Assembly (NCBI GenBank): GCA_029990175.1
Contig: JARKIP010000189.1
Location: forward strand, 62,001 to 126,000
Length of the DNA stretch: 64,000 bases
Source: Petunia secreta
Taxonomy: Eukaryota; Streptophyta; Magnoliopsida; Solanales; Solanaceae
Direction: 5' to 3'
Each line of letters begins with the position of its first letter. Position 1 is the first letter of the stretch. Both the position numbers and the translations under genes were made by a program. Shown here piece by piece: positions 10,267 to 21,501 of the stretch. The notes under the pieces are model-generated. The model saw only the letters and a list, made by a program, of their open reading frames with translations. It was not told the DNA's origin and made no database searches.

Positions 10267-13200
10267 TTATTCATCATCTTGGGCTTTAGACTTCTTTTTC
10301 TTCTTTTTAACTTCACTTGCAGCTTTGAGTTCGTCCCCATTTTCCTCCTTGTTCTTCTTTTTCTTCTTCTTTGCTGTTCCATCTTCATGCGCACCATTGG
10401 AATTATCAACCTGATCCTTTTCATGTTCTGGCTCCTGTTCCGATTTCCTCTTCTCCTTCTTCTTCTTCTTCTTTTCGGACTTCGGTTCTTCAGAGGCATC
10501 ACCATTTGTGACAAGCGCTCCATCCTCAATCATGGGTTGAGCATATTCCACCACTTCAACTTTGGATTTCTTTTTCTTGCTTTTCTTTGCTGAAGTCTCG
10601 TCAACATCCATTTCTGTGTCTGTAGCACAAGCACAAATGTTAGATACATCCTAATTGATTAAGCAAAACAAGGACATCCATTAAAAAATGCTTGATACGA
10701 ACTCAGATGATGTTAAGCCAATAAACAGAAGCATAAATTTATATATCTGTAGTCATGCATGCAGAAAAGTTTGGGTAGATTTAAAGAACTACTATTGCAG
10801 CAGCATGAAGTTGCCAAGAATGTACTTAAATCATACTGACAACACAAGCTGCCAAGAAATGAGAGTTAGATTATGTTACTTCAGAATATTCAATCTACAC
10901 ATCGTAACTCGATAATATACCTAGCTTCACGCTCCCAACAACTAACCTTTGTCTTGTTCAAGAGCAGCTTTCATTACATCCAGATTTTTTCGTGGTGCAA
11001 CCCCCTTGTCATAGAAGTCAAGACGCTCCTCAACTTGTTCACGGAGTTTCTCTCCAAAAGTGGTAGTACTCTTATCTGCAGATAGAATATTAGAAATGAT
11101 GTGCACAGGAAAAAAAGATTCTTGCAAGAAACAACATCAGGTAATGTATGATGAATGGTTCCCCACAAATCTTACAGAGACTCACCTAAGAAACAATCCA
11201 AACGAGAAGCAATAGAACACTTGTTTGCAAGATAACGAGCCATTCGACCTTTGTTACGAGCAGATGCACGGCCGATGAAGGAAGAATGGAATATGAGTCC
11301 ATATTTTGGCGTATTTCCTTTGGTTTTCAAGGCCCTGAAACAAAATGATAGAAAAGGATACTCAGTACGTGATTAGACAAAATGTTGGCATCACTTATAT
11401 AATAATCTATAAATAGGCTTAGCACCTTAACCCACCTACAACTACTGACATATGAGACGATGAGCAAGTGTATCTAAAATTAACGGCAGATTACCTAAAG
11501 AGAGCCTTCTCAGCTCCAAGGATCTGAAGAGTAGAAGAGGGGCACTTTGCCAAATTTGTGAGACTGCCAGCATGAGAGATTAAACGAGCACCAACGACTT
11601 CACCAATTAGAGCAGCCAAATTTGGTGCTATGTCATGCATTTTAGCAACAAGATAATCATAAAGATTCTTCCTGTATTCAACAAGATCCATTACTCTCTG
11701 TGCAAACAGGTTTACATTAATCATGTCAACTGGGGACAAATCCTGGCCTGTGATTTAGAAGGAAAAAAAAGTTAATAGAAATAGTGAGTAGCATCCTTTC
11801 CATGACTTGAGTATTATAATATCATACCCATGGATGCTTTTGCAGCTTCTACAATTTCTTTTGCTTTATCTTCATCTCCAACTATTTCTGTCAAGTCTGA
11901 AATTTTGTCTTCAGCCAATTGAGATTTGTCATCAACAAATTTTGCAACTTTGGCATATAGATAATTGTCATTGACAATCTTCACCAGCTCGGGGAAATGC
12001 CAAGAGTACCATTCTCTGCATCAATAAGTAATTGGCAGGAAAAAAAATCAGAATCCAAGGGAATGAGGTGCAAGGTGGCCTTCTAGACACACATACTTCA
12101 TCCCTATTGCAGAAATCTATGCACAAGGGAGAAGATTGAATCTGATGCCAAATGGTGGATTAAGATGTCTTTTAATACCTTTAATTGTTACAGAGATAAG
12201 TTGAACTGACAGACTAATGGCAGGGACATTACAAGTATGTAACAGACTACCCATGCAATTACAAGCATGTGCCACACTCTCTAAGGCGAGCAAACATATA
12301 CTTATTACTTTCAAGACACCACAACTACAAATCGAGCATAAAAATGTAATTTCATACTATTAGTACAAAATTGATAATGGTAAGGCTGTTTCACGACAAC
12401 ACAGTGGAGAATAAGGCAAGAAAAACACACCTGACTCTCATGGCAAAGGTATTGATGTCTTTATCAAGAGTATCAAGTAGGACAATTGCCTGAGTAACCA
12501 TATTGTCAACACGATTAACATTGAACTTGACCTTTGCTCTGCTGTAACTGTGACTCAGACCAAGTTGGGCTTTCTCCAGATCACCAGGCTACAAGAAAAT
12601 GCACAAAATAATAAGTAAAATTCAAGTCTCTGAATGATTTTGAACTTTTAAGAAGCACACTGCCACATCGAAAAGAGAACAAAGAGATTAGTAAATAACC
12701 CCAAAATGTCTTAATTCCAACAGAATCCAAAATAAGCATAAGCAATACTTCGCTATGGACTATGGAAAAGATAAACTGCTAGATAAATGAAGGGAAAAAA
12801 CTAACCTTTAGGTTTTCAATGAACTTCTCAAAATGCAAGCGTACTCCACGCAAAAGTTCAAGAACAAACTCATTACTTTGGCATGGAATCTTAGTGACTT
12901 CATGGATATGAGACCCAAGCTTAGGCTCTGCCAATCCTAAACTGAACTTAGCCTTCTTACCCTCCTTGACTTTCGGGAGACTTCGCTCCAAGAAGTTCCT
13001 TAGCTCCTCAGTCATTTGACCTGAAAACCCCAATATCAAAAATCCAGTTAGACCAAAAAATTTATGAACAAAGTTACCGAAAAATGTGCTTCCTTTTAAA
13101 AGCCCCAACAACATTTTCCAGATAACGTAGATTTATATACTAACATTATCCAACTGAGCTCAAGTCTTATTCAGGACTGTGTACAGAAATTTTAACAGAA

Positions 13201-13936
13201 TTTAAGTTGCTAAAAGACCGACTGGTAAATGTGAATCCGAAGCCCGAGCCTGTGTACAAAAACTTATATCCTAGCTAATTTTAGTACTTATTCTCAAATT
13301 GTTTAATTTCAAAACTTGTTTTCCAGACAATAAATAGTTAGTCAGCACAACACAAGAAAAAAACAATTGAAAATAATCTGCATAACATAAAAACACTTTC
13401 ATTTAACATTTCTTAACACCAAGGAAATCTTGAACACACAAGAGGAAAAAAAACAAAATCTTTACTTGAAAGAGCTCAAAAATTAATCAACAAGAGACTT
13501 TTGTCACCATGCAACACAATCACTGATACAACAACAACATACCCAGTAAGGTCCCACGAGTGGGGTATGGGAGGGTGACGTGTACGCAGACCTTACCCCT
13601 ATCTCAAGTGAGGTAGAGAGACTGGTTTCGATAACACAATTACTGATAATACATCAAAACAAAAGAGCTAAACAACACATGCAGATATCTAACAAGCTAA
13701 TATATACATATAAAATTTGACAGTAATAGACCTTCAGAGACAGCATTGCATTGATTGAGAGCATCAAGAGCAGATTCAAAAGGGTTAAAAGCTTCAATCT
13801 TTACTACTTTTCCAAAGCGATTAAGGTCTGTAACGGAGTTCCTAACAGCCTCTGTGTTTTGCCCAATTTCATCAATCCCATGTGCGTTCAACAGTGCGTA
13901 ACCAGACGCCGACTCGTACAATAGATACAGCGCCAT
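10267..13936 (-). CDS. NOP56: NOP56, box C/D snoRNP core protein
   Basis: Eight exons were deduced from GT/AG sites and reading-frame continuity on the minus strand: 13936-13732, 13020-12806, 12588-12431, 12015-11828, 11747-11495, 11334-11186, 11075-10947 and 10619-10267. They total 1650 nt (549 codons plus stop). The protein starts MALYLLYESASGYALLNAHG (NOP5NT domain, about residues 1-70). Around residues 255-430 it carries the Nop domain, with IGEVVGARLISHAGSLTNLA, CPSSTLQILGAEKALFR and GLIFHSSFIGRASARNKGR, the surface that binds box C/D RNA and 15.5K/SNU13. The last 110 residues are a Lys/Glu-rich low-complexity tail, usual for nucleolar NOP56. With NOP58, fibrillarin and SNU13 it forms the snoRNP that 2'-O-methylates rRNA. 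The Met was chosen because it begins the conserved N-terminus. All exon phases agree and no lesion is seen. Confidence 0.95.
13529..13632 (+). mobile_element. SINE-like short retroposon in NOP56 intron 1
   Basis: A 104-bp segment beginning CAACAACAACATACCCAG and containing GTGTACGCAGACCTTACCCC is flanked by a 16-bp direct repeat, AACACAATCACTGATA (13513-13528) and AACACAATTACTGATA (13633-13648), with one mismatch. The internal sequence resembles a very abundant short interspersed repeat that I associate with Solanaceae genomes. The target duplication is seen directly; the family is recalled, not searched. Both the element and its target duplication lie wholly inside intron 1 (13021-13731). 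Confidence 0.8.
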
Positions 13937-14038
13937 GTACTACAAGTTTAGGTTTTTTGGAACTTCTCTCTGGAACTGTGTGTTGTTACAAGTGCAAGTT
14001 TATATATATTTGTTGTATTTGGGGAATTGGGCACTTGC

Positions 14039-14052
14039 TAGGGTTAGGGTTT
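14039..14052 (-). promoter_or_regulatory. Telo-box in the NOP56 promoter
   Basis: TAGGGTTAGGGTTT on the plus strand reads AAACCCTAACCCTA on the NOP56 strand, about 105 bp upstream of its start codon. AAACCCTAA telo-boxes are characteristic of promoters of plant ribosomal-protein and ribosome-biogenesis genes, which fits NOP56. Confidence 0.75.
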
Positions 14053-14109
14053 AAGAGGTTTATACAGTATTTAAATGGAAAATAAATGGGGGAAGGGAAA
14101 AATAAGGTT

Positions 14110-14154
14110 TGGGCTGCATTATTTAGGCCCACTATTAGGTGATGTGAATGGGCT
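14110..14154 (-). promoter_or_regulatory. Cluster of TGGGCY (site II) motifs upstream of NOP56
   Basis: TGGGCT at 14110-14115, GGCCCA at 14126-14131 and TGGGCT at 14149-14154 lie just beyond the telo-box. Site II motifs (TGGGCY, bound by TCP factors) and telo-boxes commonly occur together in promoters of growth-coupled nucleolar and ribosomal genes in plants. Their function here is inferred from that pairing. Confidence 0.6.
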
Positions 14155-14700
14155 GTACCAAATGAAAGAATTGCAAAAAAAAGGACAGCTGGGGTGGTCG
14201 ATTAACAAAAAAATCAAATAATAACATCTATTTACTAAAGGGCATAGTTATGGACACAGGTATTTTTCCTATGAGGCAGGGATTATAGAATTTAGTTCAA
14301 AGTTCTAGATCATGTAATGTATTGTTTATTAGGCTTAATTTATCAGTAGTATTGAACAGTAAACAATTGAGCAAACACTAGCAGTTTTTGCTTAAGAGCA
14401 TAACTCATGGCCAATTGAATAGCTTTATTGTCTCTGCCTTATTGAAATGTCATGAACTCGTATCTCATATGAAAGACTGATTTATACCTATAACGTATGC
14501 CTGATAGGCAAGGAGGTTATTTTTAAAAATTCTTTTTAACTGAGATAAAATTCAAGACTGTCCCTTACGGCGATTATTCTTGCAAATCACCGGTCGCGTG
14601 TTTTAGTAAAAATTTAGTGTAGGGGCCTGTTTGGCGCGCGTTAATTGATTTGTAGCCGTCAAAAACAAATTCGCTGAGAAATAGCCACCTCCGGACAAAT
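14155..14700. other. Intergenic sequence without recognised genes
   Basis: AT-rich sequence with only short open frames. It ends in GCGCGCG-containing sequence (about 14635-14640) and AGAAATAGCCACCTCCGG (14678-14695), just before the inverted-repeat cluster. Confidence 0.4.
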
Positions 14701-15105
14701 CCCAGTATAAATACTGGGACTTTGAACAAAACTTGTTCAAGGCCCCAGTATTTGTACTGGGGAAGCTTCAGTAAACTAACCCCAGTATAAATACTGGGGC
14801 TTTGAACAAGTTTTGTTCAAGGCCCCAGCATTTTGTTATGGGACTATGTATAAAGCTTCAGTCCCATAACAAAATGCTGGGGCTGTGAACAAAACTTGTT
14901 CAAAGCCCAGCATTATTATGGGACTGAAGCTTTATATATAAAGTCTCATAACCCATAACAAAATGCTGGGGCTGTGAACAAAACTTGTTCAAAGCCCCAT
15001 CATTTTGTTATGGGACTCAGCTTTATATATAAACTCTCATAACAAAATACTTGGGCTTTGAACAAGTTTTGTTCAAAGCCCCAGGTTTTTGTTATGGGGC
15101 TAGTC
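14701..15105. repeat. Cluster of nested and alternating inverted repeats (foldback-type)
   Basis: The segment is built from a few modules repeated in alternating orientation. CCCAGTAT-AA-ATACTGGG occurs at 14701-14718 and again near 14782-14800. GAACAAAACTTGTTC or its inverse follows each time (about 14723, 14807, 14887, 14976 and 15060). GCCCCAGCATTTTGTTATGG alternates with CCATAACAAAATGCTGGGGC. Each module can pair with a neighbour, so a transcript could fold into several competing stems. The flanks carry AGAAATAGCC (left) and GGCTATTCTTC (right, about 15157), possible terminal inverted repeats. I cannot assign a transposon family. Confidence 0.7.
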
Positions 15106-16243
15106 TGGGGTGTTTTTCCAACGCTAATGGAGCTTAAGTGTGCGCGCGAATTTTTGGCTATTCTTCAATAAATTTTGAAACGGTGGATAGTCCCCATTGA
15201 GCGCGTCCAAAAATGGCTAGTGATCAAAATTTCCCCGTGTTTTATTTCAGAAAATTTCACCGGCGTACCTTTTGTAGGATGAAGTTTAATTTGGTCCTTA
15301 TATTTGATTTTTTTTTTTTTACACATATGCCATTTTCCTAAATTCCTAAGTTACCCCTTGTCAGTAAGTAACATAATTCTACATATTGACTGATTTAATA
15401 AAAGGCTCTGCTATTTTTTCTTTTGCAGAATGACGAAAAGTATCTAAATGGTCGTTACTTTTTGTATTATAGTAAACCATAGCCATGTTACATAAAGTCT
15501 GTTAATGGATTAATTAGAGCCGTACAATCTCTAAGTCTGAAAGTTAAATATGCTCAATCTATACCATTGCAAACGAAATTATAGTTTGCAAAAGGTGTGA
15601 GACCAAAAGTGCACGACATGCTTGATTTGAGAAAGAGGAATTAATAGAGTTTCTTATTTGAGAAAATTTCATATCTAACCAAATATATACCATGGCCCTA
15701 CATTCAAATAGCCATAGAACATCTTCACACATGCTAGCCAAAATTTACCCAATTTAGATATGTCTATGTTGATTCCATTTCTAAAAAGTAGTTAAGAAAA
15801 TGAGAAAATTAAGGAGCTCAACTCCCATCCAAGAAGGAGAAAATTAAGGAGCCCCTAAAAAAAGTAAAAAAGTCTTCCTATTATCTTCCTAATATATATC
15901 CAATATCACCCAAAAATTAGGAAAAAATTTCATTATAACCTTTTTGTGCTCCAGTCTCATACAAGGTAAAAGAATTCGATTTTTTTCTCTATTATTGTAG
16001 CATATAATTAAAATATGCATAGAATATCTGATACACAATACTAAGAGAGCTATTTTTTTCATATGAAGATATACAATATACGTGGTGGGGAAGTTATGCA
16101 TCTAAAGTGCATACTTTATGTCTATATGCAGCATATTCTTTGCATATAAGCTGCATAATGAATACAACTAATTAGTTGAAGTGATATGTCTATAATGTAC
16201 GCTTTATTGATGAATATGCAGATGCAATCTAAGATATGTAGTA
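15106..16243. other. AT-rich intergenic sequence up to the first LTR
   Basis: I see no supported gene. The right flank of the inverted-repeat cluster runs to about 15235. Beyond it there are only short frames in all directions. The five bases before the first LTR (16239-16243, TAGTA) are the expected left target-site copy of the outer retrotransposon; the right copy would lie beyond the window. Confidence 0.4.
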
Positions 16244-16675
16244 TGTTGACACCCAATTTTTTCCCGATTTTAAGTTAATATTAAATAATAAAATATATTT
16301 AATTAAAAGATGTGCTAAAAAAGGGCAATTTTATAATTTTTAAATAGTCAAATTGATAATTTTGTGAAAAAAAGGCCAAAATCGCAAAACACAACCTCAT
16401 ATCCGACCCACCCTTGCAAACCCCTTTTAAAACAAAACACTTAACGTAGAAATCCCTAATTTGTTCCTCAATCCCTCACCCGCGACCCAAAACCTGTTAA
16501 CCCGTTTTCTTCTTCCTGACCCGCGATTGATTTCAACTTCGAATCCGTCCAAGAAATCGTACTCCATGATTCCCACCACTCTCTTTTCCCCTCTCTCCAG
16601 TACGAACTCGACTAATCCTATTCGTTCATTTCAAATGGAGTTTCAATCTGAGCCGTGGATGATCTTAACGGGAAT

Positions 16676-16748
16676 ATCCTTGATGACAAGGATGAATTCG
16701 GTACAATCCCTAAGGGATTTGACCAAATTCACCCTTGTTCTACAAGGG
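16676..16748 (+). promoter_or_regulatory. Three consecutive perfect short hairpins in LTR1
   Basis: ATCCTTG-ATGA-CAAGGAT (16676-16693), AATCCC-TAA-GGGATT (16705-16719) and CCCTTGT-TCT-ACAAGGG (16732-16748) follow one another within 73 bp. The same three occur in LTR2 and LTR3. They lie upstream of the TATA-like sequence and could be regulatory or structural; function is unknown. Confidence 0.6.
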
Positions 16749-16920
16749 ATACACGAAAATAGGCAAGGATTCTTTGGGGTATTCCAGGGGATCCGAAACC
16801 CTAGCCTAGAGGTATTTAAATCTCTCATTCTTTCATTTTTAGGGGTGGGGATCTTGACACAGATAAAAAAGACGGCAGCATTTCTATATACAAGATTTTC
16901 TTTCTCAGTTTTAAAAAAGG

Positions 16921-16931
16921 ATATATATACA
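16921..16931 (+). promoter_or_regulatory. Putative TATA box of the outer LTR
   Basis: ATATATATACA lies about 680 bp into the LTR and is followed by a GC-richer CGAGTCGAGCGTCGC stretch, which would suit a U3/R boundary just downstream. Equivalent positions are about 39233-39243 in LTR2 and 61593-61603 in LTR3. Transcription start is inferred only. Confidence 0.4.
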
Positions 16932-19522
16932 TAACATTTTAGTTTCGGTTTCGAGTCGAGCGTCGCTTTCGGCTTTGTGTCGTCATTTCTCCTTTCTAGT
17001 CGTCGACCTCGCTCGAGTCGCTCTTGTGTTGACTCGCATTCTTCGGATCGACGCCCTTGTTCCCTGCTTTCCAATAGGTAATACTCTCTCTTTATATTTT
17101 CAGTTACAATGTATTAGACTTCTTGGCATGATTTCTGTTTGAACTTGGTTCCGTTTATATAAGGATGTGATTTTTCTGTTTTCTAGCTTATGCTTAAGGT
17201 CTTGAATAATAAAAAATAATAAGTTGCATCCATGTAAATAGCATTGTTGTTCAGAGAATATGATAAAGTTTCAACCTTTGTGTTCTTATGCATTTGTATG
17301 AAATTAAAAGCGCGGCTGTGTAAGCTTATTTGGCTTGAAAATGAATCAGTTGTCTAAGTTGATTGTATGCAAGAATGTGTATACAGTTTCCAGCTGCAAA
17401 TTGCCTATTTTAAATAAGTTTCAGTTCATTAAAATTAGTTTTCTTCTCAGATTTGCTCTATCTTTGTTTGTCCTGTTTGAGTGTCTTTTGTTGAGATGAA
17501 TCACGTCAGATAGCTTGAGTTTTAGTCTAACTTGTTAGTCATATTTTATTTCTTATCAAAGTATTGATATTACACGTGCCGTGTCTGTTATAATTTAGGT
17601 CTATATTGATTAGTTGATCCTTCGATTAGTTAATCTTTAGTCAAATGAGGTTGAGACTGCAGTTTTAGTTCTATTGAAATTAGCTTATTTGTGCTCTGAT
17701 TCAGTCATGAAATGTTGTTCGCTGTTTCTCCTACCTTTTAGAGTATTTATGAGGCTGAAACACCTCCGGGTTAAGCTAGATGATCACCATAAATCATTAC
17801 ATGTTGTTGACCAGTTGCCCAAACTGCTAGTCAAGGGAATAGCCTTGCAAATAACATAGTTTCACTATCCAAATTTGCTTTCTGAGATTGTAAATATAAC
17901 ATATCTTATACATACTTTTTATTTCTCCAAAACGGATTAAGAGCATCATTCAAAGCCCCTTTGTGACCTTTGCCTTGCTTCTTTGTTCTGTTGATATTGG
18001 GAATGACTTGGAATTTAAATGCTAGTCTGATCTTCAAAGTTTAGTCTTAGTTCGTCAAAATCAGTATATTGCAATTTGATTGAGGACATTTACTTGTTAG
18101 ATTTCCTACCTTTAAATTAAATTGATAACAAGTTTATACCTAATTAATTTGTCCAATGTCTTCGTTTTCTAGGAAGAAATGGCATGTCTGACTAGATTGT
18201 GTATTTTTGTTAGCGTTTAATCATCCTGAAGCAATTTGCATGCATTTTCCATTTCTCATTTGCTTCCTATTTATCCATACTAATCTTTATTCTCCTTGTT
18301 TCCTTTCATGAACACTCTTGGGAACGAGTTTGAAATAAAACTCACAAACGGGGATGGCTACGTGCATTCGAAGTTACTTGAACCGCTCCGCATTTTCGGG
18401 ACTTGATATCCCCGAAAATGTAAAACAAAAAGAAATGAATAAATGAAAAGCCTTGTGAAATACAGGGCTCGCATTGAGTTCGCTATTCCGGGTTCTACTT
18501 TCTAAAACTCCTTCTCTCCCGTCCCCTTTAGAAAGCATGTTTTAGGAAGCTCTGAAACCGGACTAGGATTTGCATGTTAGAAACTTGGTAGGATAGTCGC
18601 TTTATTGAATTGTTAAAATTTGTTGCATGTTTAGAATTATTATATAATTGTTTATCCCGTTTTTGGAGACTCGCTTATTAGTTTAAGTTAATAGTAATCT
18701 AAGAATAATTATCGAGTGCAAAAGAAATTAAAATTTAATTAAATTATACATCTCACCTATTATCTATATTTACGTATCCATCTATTAAATAGTTATTATC
18801 CATCTATTCATTTATTCTTTAATTCGATTAATTATGCGATATTTATTTATTAATTTATTTAATTAATTTTATTTATTTATTTAATTTAATTAATCATTTA
18901 TTTATTTGTTTAAATCAGTTAATCATTTATTTATTCCTTTAATAATAATTATTTCTTTATTTATTCATTTATTTATTTAATTAATTAATTATTATCAGTT
19001 TATTCTTTATTTAATTAAATTGATATAAAATGTTAAGTTATTTAATTAAGTTATTTATTTATTTATCCATTTACTTAAGCGATCAATTCATCAATTATTT
19101 ATCTAATTAGTTGCTTAGAGTATTTTATTTTATTTACATTATTTATTTAATTTATTTATTCTTTATTTATTTAATTAACTAATCAATCAACCATGTTGTA
19201 ATCCATCCATTTATTTAATCTTAAGATTTCATCATTTATTTATCTAAGTACCAGCGTAATCTAAATCCTTATCTTATTTACATTATCCTTAGTTAAAATT
19301 AATTCTATTATCCTTAACAAATTCGTGAAAACCGCCGGATTAACCGCATTTAGCGGATTTTCGAAAGTGCTCCCGCAAGGGACCTTCTTTCGAATTTAAT
19401 AGAACCACTTACTCGGAATCTCTGATTTTTTTTATTTATTTAATTTCATTTAATTAAAGAATAAAATCGCACTCTTTAGTTAACTTAGGTTCCTAATAAT
19501 CCTTAAATTAGGTGGCGACTCC

Positions 19523-19620
19523 AAAGAAACCCTTTGGAGTCCCATTTTGTTGAAACAAATCCCGGTGCATACTTGTGTGCATTTTGGGAAGGTTCAACAG
19601 CGTGGCGACTCCGCTGGGGA
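19523..19620 (+). repeat. 98-bp direct repeat, copy A (LTR 3' end plus PBS), unit 1
   Basis: The last 77 bp of LTR1 plus the PBS recur 412 bp downstream at 19935-20032. The two copies differ at only two positions, both in the PBS (CCGC against TCAC). Confidence 0.9.
19603..19620 (+). other. Primer-binding site of the outer element (unit 1), tRNA-Arg type
   Basis: TGGCGACTCCGCTGGGGA begins three bases after the LTR end. It is complementary to a tRNA 3' end with CCA plus an acceptor half CGGAGTC, fitting tRNA-Arg, the primer type I recall for Ogre/Tat elements. Confidence 0.8.
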
Positions 19621-19934
19621 TACGCAAATGGTTCTAACCAAAAGGCTTTCACGAATTTCTTTTGTTTGTTTGTTTGAATTGTATGACGATATTAGTATGT
19701 GTGACTTATTTATTTATCGTTGAAAATTAGCATGATTATATGTACTGTTTATTTGCGAGCATGCTTAGATTAATCTAATTGATTGCTGTGTGTCACGAAA
19801 GCATGTCACTACACCCTATTTGTGCACATATAAACTGGCATTCCGTTCATACTTCCCCCACTCCTGGGAACCTCTTGCATTCCCACTTAAATATCCGTGA
19901 GGTATGTGCATACGCACCCGCAATTTCTTCCACT

Positions 19935-20032
19935 AAAGAAACCCTTTGGAGTCCCATTTTGTTGAAACAAATCCCGGTGCATACTTGTGTGCATTTTGGG
20001 AAGGTTCAACAGCGTGGCGACTTCACTGGGGA
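19935..20032 (+). repeat. 98-bp direct repeat, copy B (duplicated LTR end plus degenerate PBS), unit 1
   Basis: This copy sits within the leader and is followed directly by protease-coding sequence (from 20033, FQVFNIPSTYNMLLGRP). The position where gag and most of the protease should lie is therefore occupied by this junction. Its PBS reads TGGCGACTTCACTGGGGA, two mismatches from copy A. Confidence 0.9.
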
Positions 20033-20089
20033 GTTTCAGGTATTCAACATCCCGTCTACCTATAACATGTTGTTAGGAAGACCTGATCC
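20033..20089 (+). pseudogene. C-terminal protease fragment of the outer element (unit 1), left of the nested insertion
   Basis: The frame reads FQVFNIPSTYNMLLGRP, the end of the retropepsin domain in Ogre/Tat polyproteins, then stops at the nested element. The right-hand continuation (IHMAGAVPST, from 31556) is in a different frame even after removing the insertion and one GATCC copy. Relative to family expectation the junction is two bases short, so the frame was apparently broken independently of the insertion. Confidence 0.7.
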
Positions 20090-21436
20090 TGACGAGGTCC
20101 AAAGTGCATAGGAATTGTCTGCTCGTTCTTGTCAAATTCTAATATAGTTTAAGATATCGTCCCACAGAGATTGAGTATTCTATGCTACGGACTTGTAGTA
20201 TTTTAATTACTATTTGAGAGAGTCAAATTGATGAAAAGTGGGTTTTTAGTTTAAATTTACTTAAATTAAAATAAAGAACTTCTGGAAGATTTCAAATTTA
20301 AAAGGAGTTGGGAATCGTTGAATTCACTTGGTAATACTTATAATAAATATCTCAGTTTTGACATGTATTTCTCTTAAGAATAATTGCTTATTGCTAATTC
20401 AATTATATTTTGCTCACTAAGAAAATAATCAATTAATAACACTCCGTGAGGTTATGTATATTAATCAAATTATAACTAGTGACGATTAAACCGAAATATT
20501 TTTTCTTGCCTGAATTGTGCTAAAAAAGTAGTAAAAACTTCGTGAGAATATTTTTACGGAAAATCAATAATCTTACCTACAACAATTCCTCCGTGAGAAT
20601 TAAAACTGAGGTAAACAAGATTAGAGACTTGGAAAAATAGTTTTTACTCTACTACTTTATTCATCAGCCATTATACATTAATGTTGCTCCGTGAGAATTA
20701 CAAAATTAATATAACAATAACCTAGAGATAAAATAGACGGATATGAAATAAAGATTTAGTAAAAACTATAATTCCAGCACAGTGTTAAAATGTGATTAAA
20801 AAACTTCAGGCTAAGCATGTATTAAAACTGAGATAAGTATTATAAATATTACCGAGTTTCATCAACTATCCCAACAAAAGAGATTACTCCATTATGGAGT
20901 AAGAAAAACTTTAAAAATATAAAGACTAGGAAGAAGTAGTATTTCTTCTACAAAAGCTTAAAGTTATAAAAGACAAAGAAAGAAAAAGAGCAAGAGAAAG
21001 TAGTTCTTGCAAGATGAAAATTTGATGATCTTCCATACAAAGTTTACTACCTATTTATAGATAAATTCCAAAGCCAAAGTTCTACCTAAGATGGCATATC
21101 CTAAGGTGGTAGGAAAATTTTCAAGATGGCCAAGGTGAGTTGGGTTTAGATGATAATTTCAAATATTCATACGTAGCTTCCTTTCATGAACTTTCTTCCG
21201 CTTGCACTTTTATTCTTCAGCATAAAACAATTCACGGACATTACTATCAGTGTTATAATCACACTATGAATAATGTAATCATCAATGGTCATCCCTTATT
21301 TTTCTTCACCTTGGATAATTTCTTCTTCCTGCAAAATATGTTAGAAAATATGCGAGAGATGGATATATTTATTCACGTTTTATTTAAAATACTTAATATT
21401 TAACTATAAAAATATATCAATAAATTATATCCATCA
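20090..21436 (-). repeat. 3' LTR of nested Athila-like element (unit 1)
   Basis: 1347 bp, matching 30208-31554 with only a few substitutions, for example ACGGAAAA here against ACGAAAAA in the 5' LTR, and ACTATCAG against ACTATTAG. A minus-strand TATAAATAG box lies at 21051-21059. Confidence 0.95.
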
Positions 21437-21454
21437 AATTCCCCCATACTTGAA
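21437..21454 (-). other. Polypurine tract of the nested element (unit 1)
   Basis: AATTCCCCCATACTTGAA on the plus strand reads TTCAAGTATGGGGGAATT on the element's strand, ending exactly at its 3' LTR. This is the expected plus-strand primer position. Confidence 0.75.
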
Positions 21455-21501
21455 TCTTTGCTCGTCCTCGAGGAAAAAGATCTTCTTCTTCTTCTTCTTC
21501 T

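Larger units (their letters stand above)
16244..19599 (+). repeat. LTR1 of the outer Ogre/Tat element (5' LTR of unit 1)
   Basis: 3356 bp, bounded by TGTTGA...TCAACA, followed three bases later by the PBS. LTR2 repeats it from 38556 with few differences. It includes three compact hairpins (16676-16748), a TATA-like ATATATATACA (about 16921-16931) and an ATTTA-rich stretch (about 18760-19260). Open frames within it (16461-16934 plus and 17074-16643 minus) recur in all three LTRs simply because the LTRs are copies. Confidence 0.92.

Noticed and set aside
10279..10593. 104-codon plus-strand Leu/Phe-rich frame resembling a membrane protein
   Set aside because: It is the antisense of the Lys/Glu-rich tail of NOP56; AAG/GAA codons read backwards give CTT/TTC (Leu/Phe).
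16461..17074. Open frames on both strands inside the LTRs (157 and 143 codons), repeated in LTR2 and LTR3
   Set aside because: They recur only because the LTRs are copies. They overlap hairpins and the TATA-like sequence, match no family I know, and the two strands overlap each other.
18760..19260. ATTTATTTATT-rich stretch considered as a satellite or matrix-attachment region
   Set aside because: It is simply the AT-rich part of the LTR; no regular period was found and nothing supports a separate function.
19779..20111. 110-codon plus-strand frame spanning the outer leader into the nested element
   Set aside because: It crosses the 98-bp repeat, the protease remnant and the nested LTR border; only FQVFNIPSTYNMLLGRP is meaningful.
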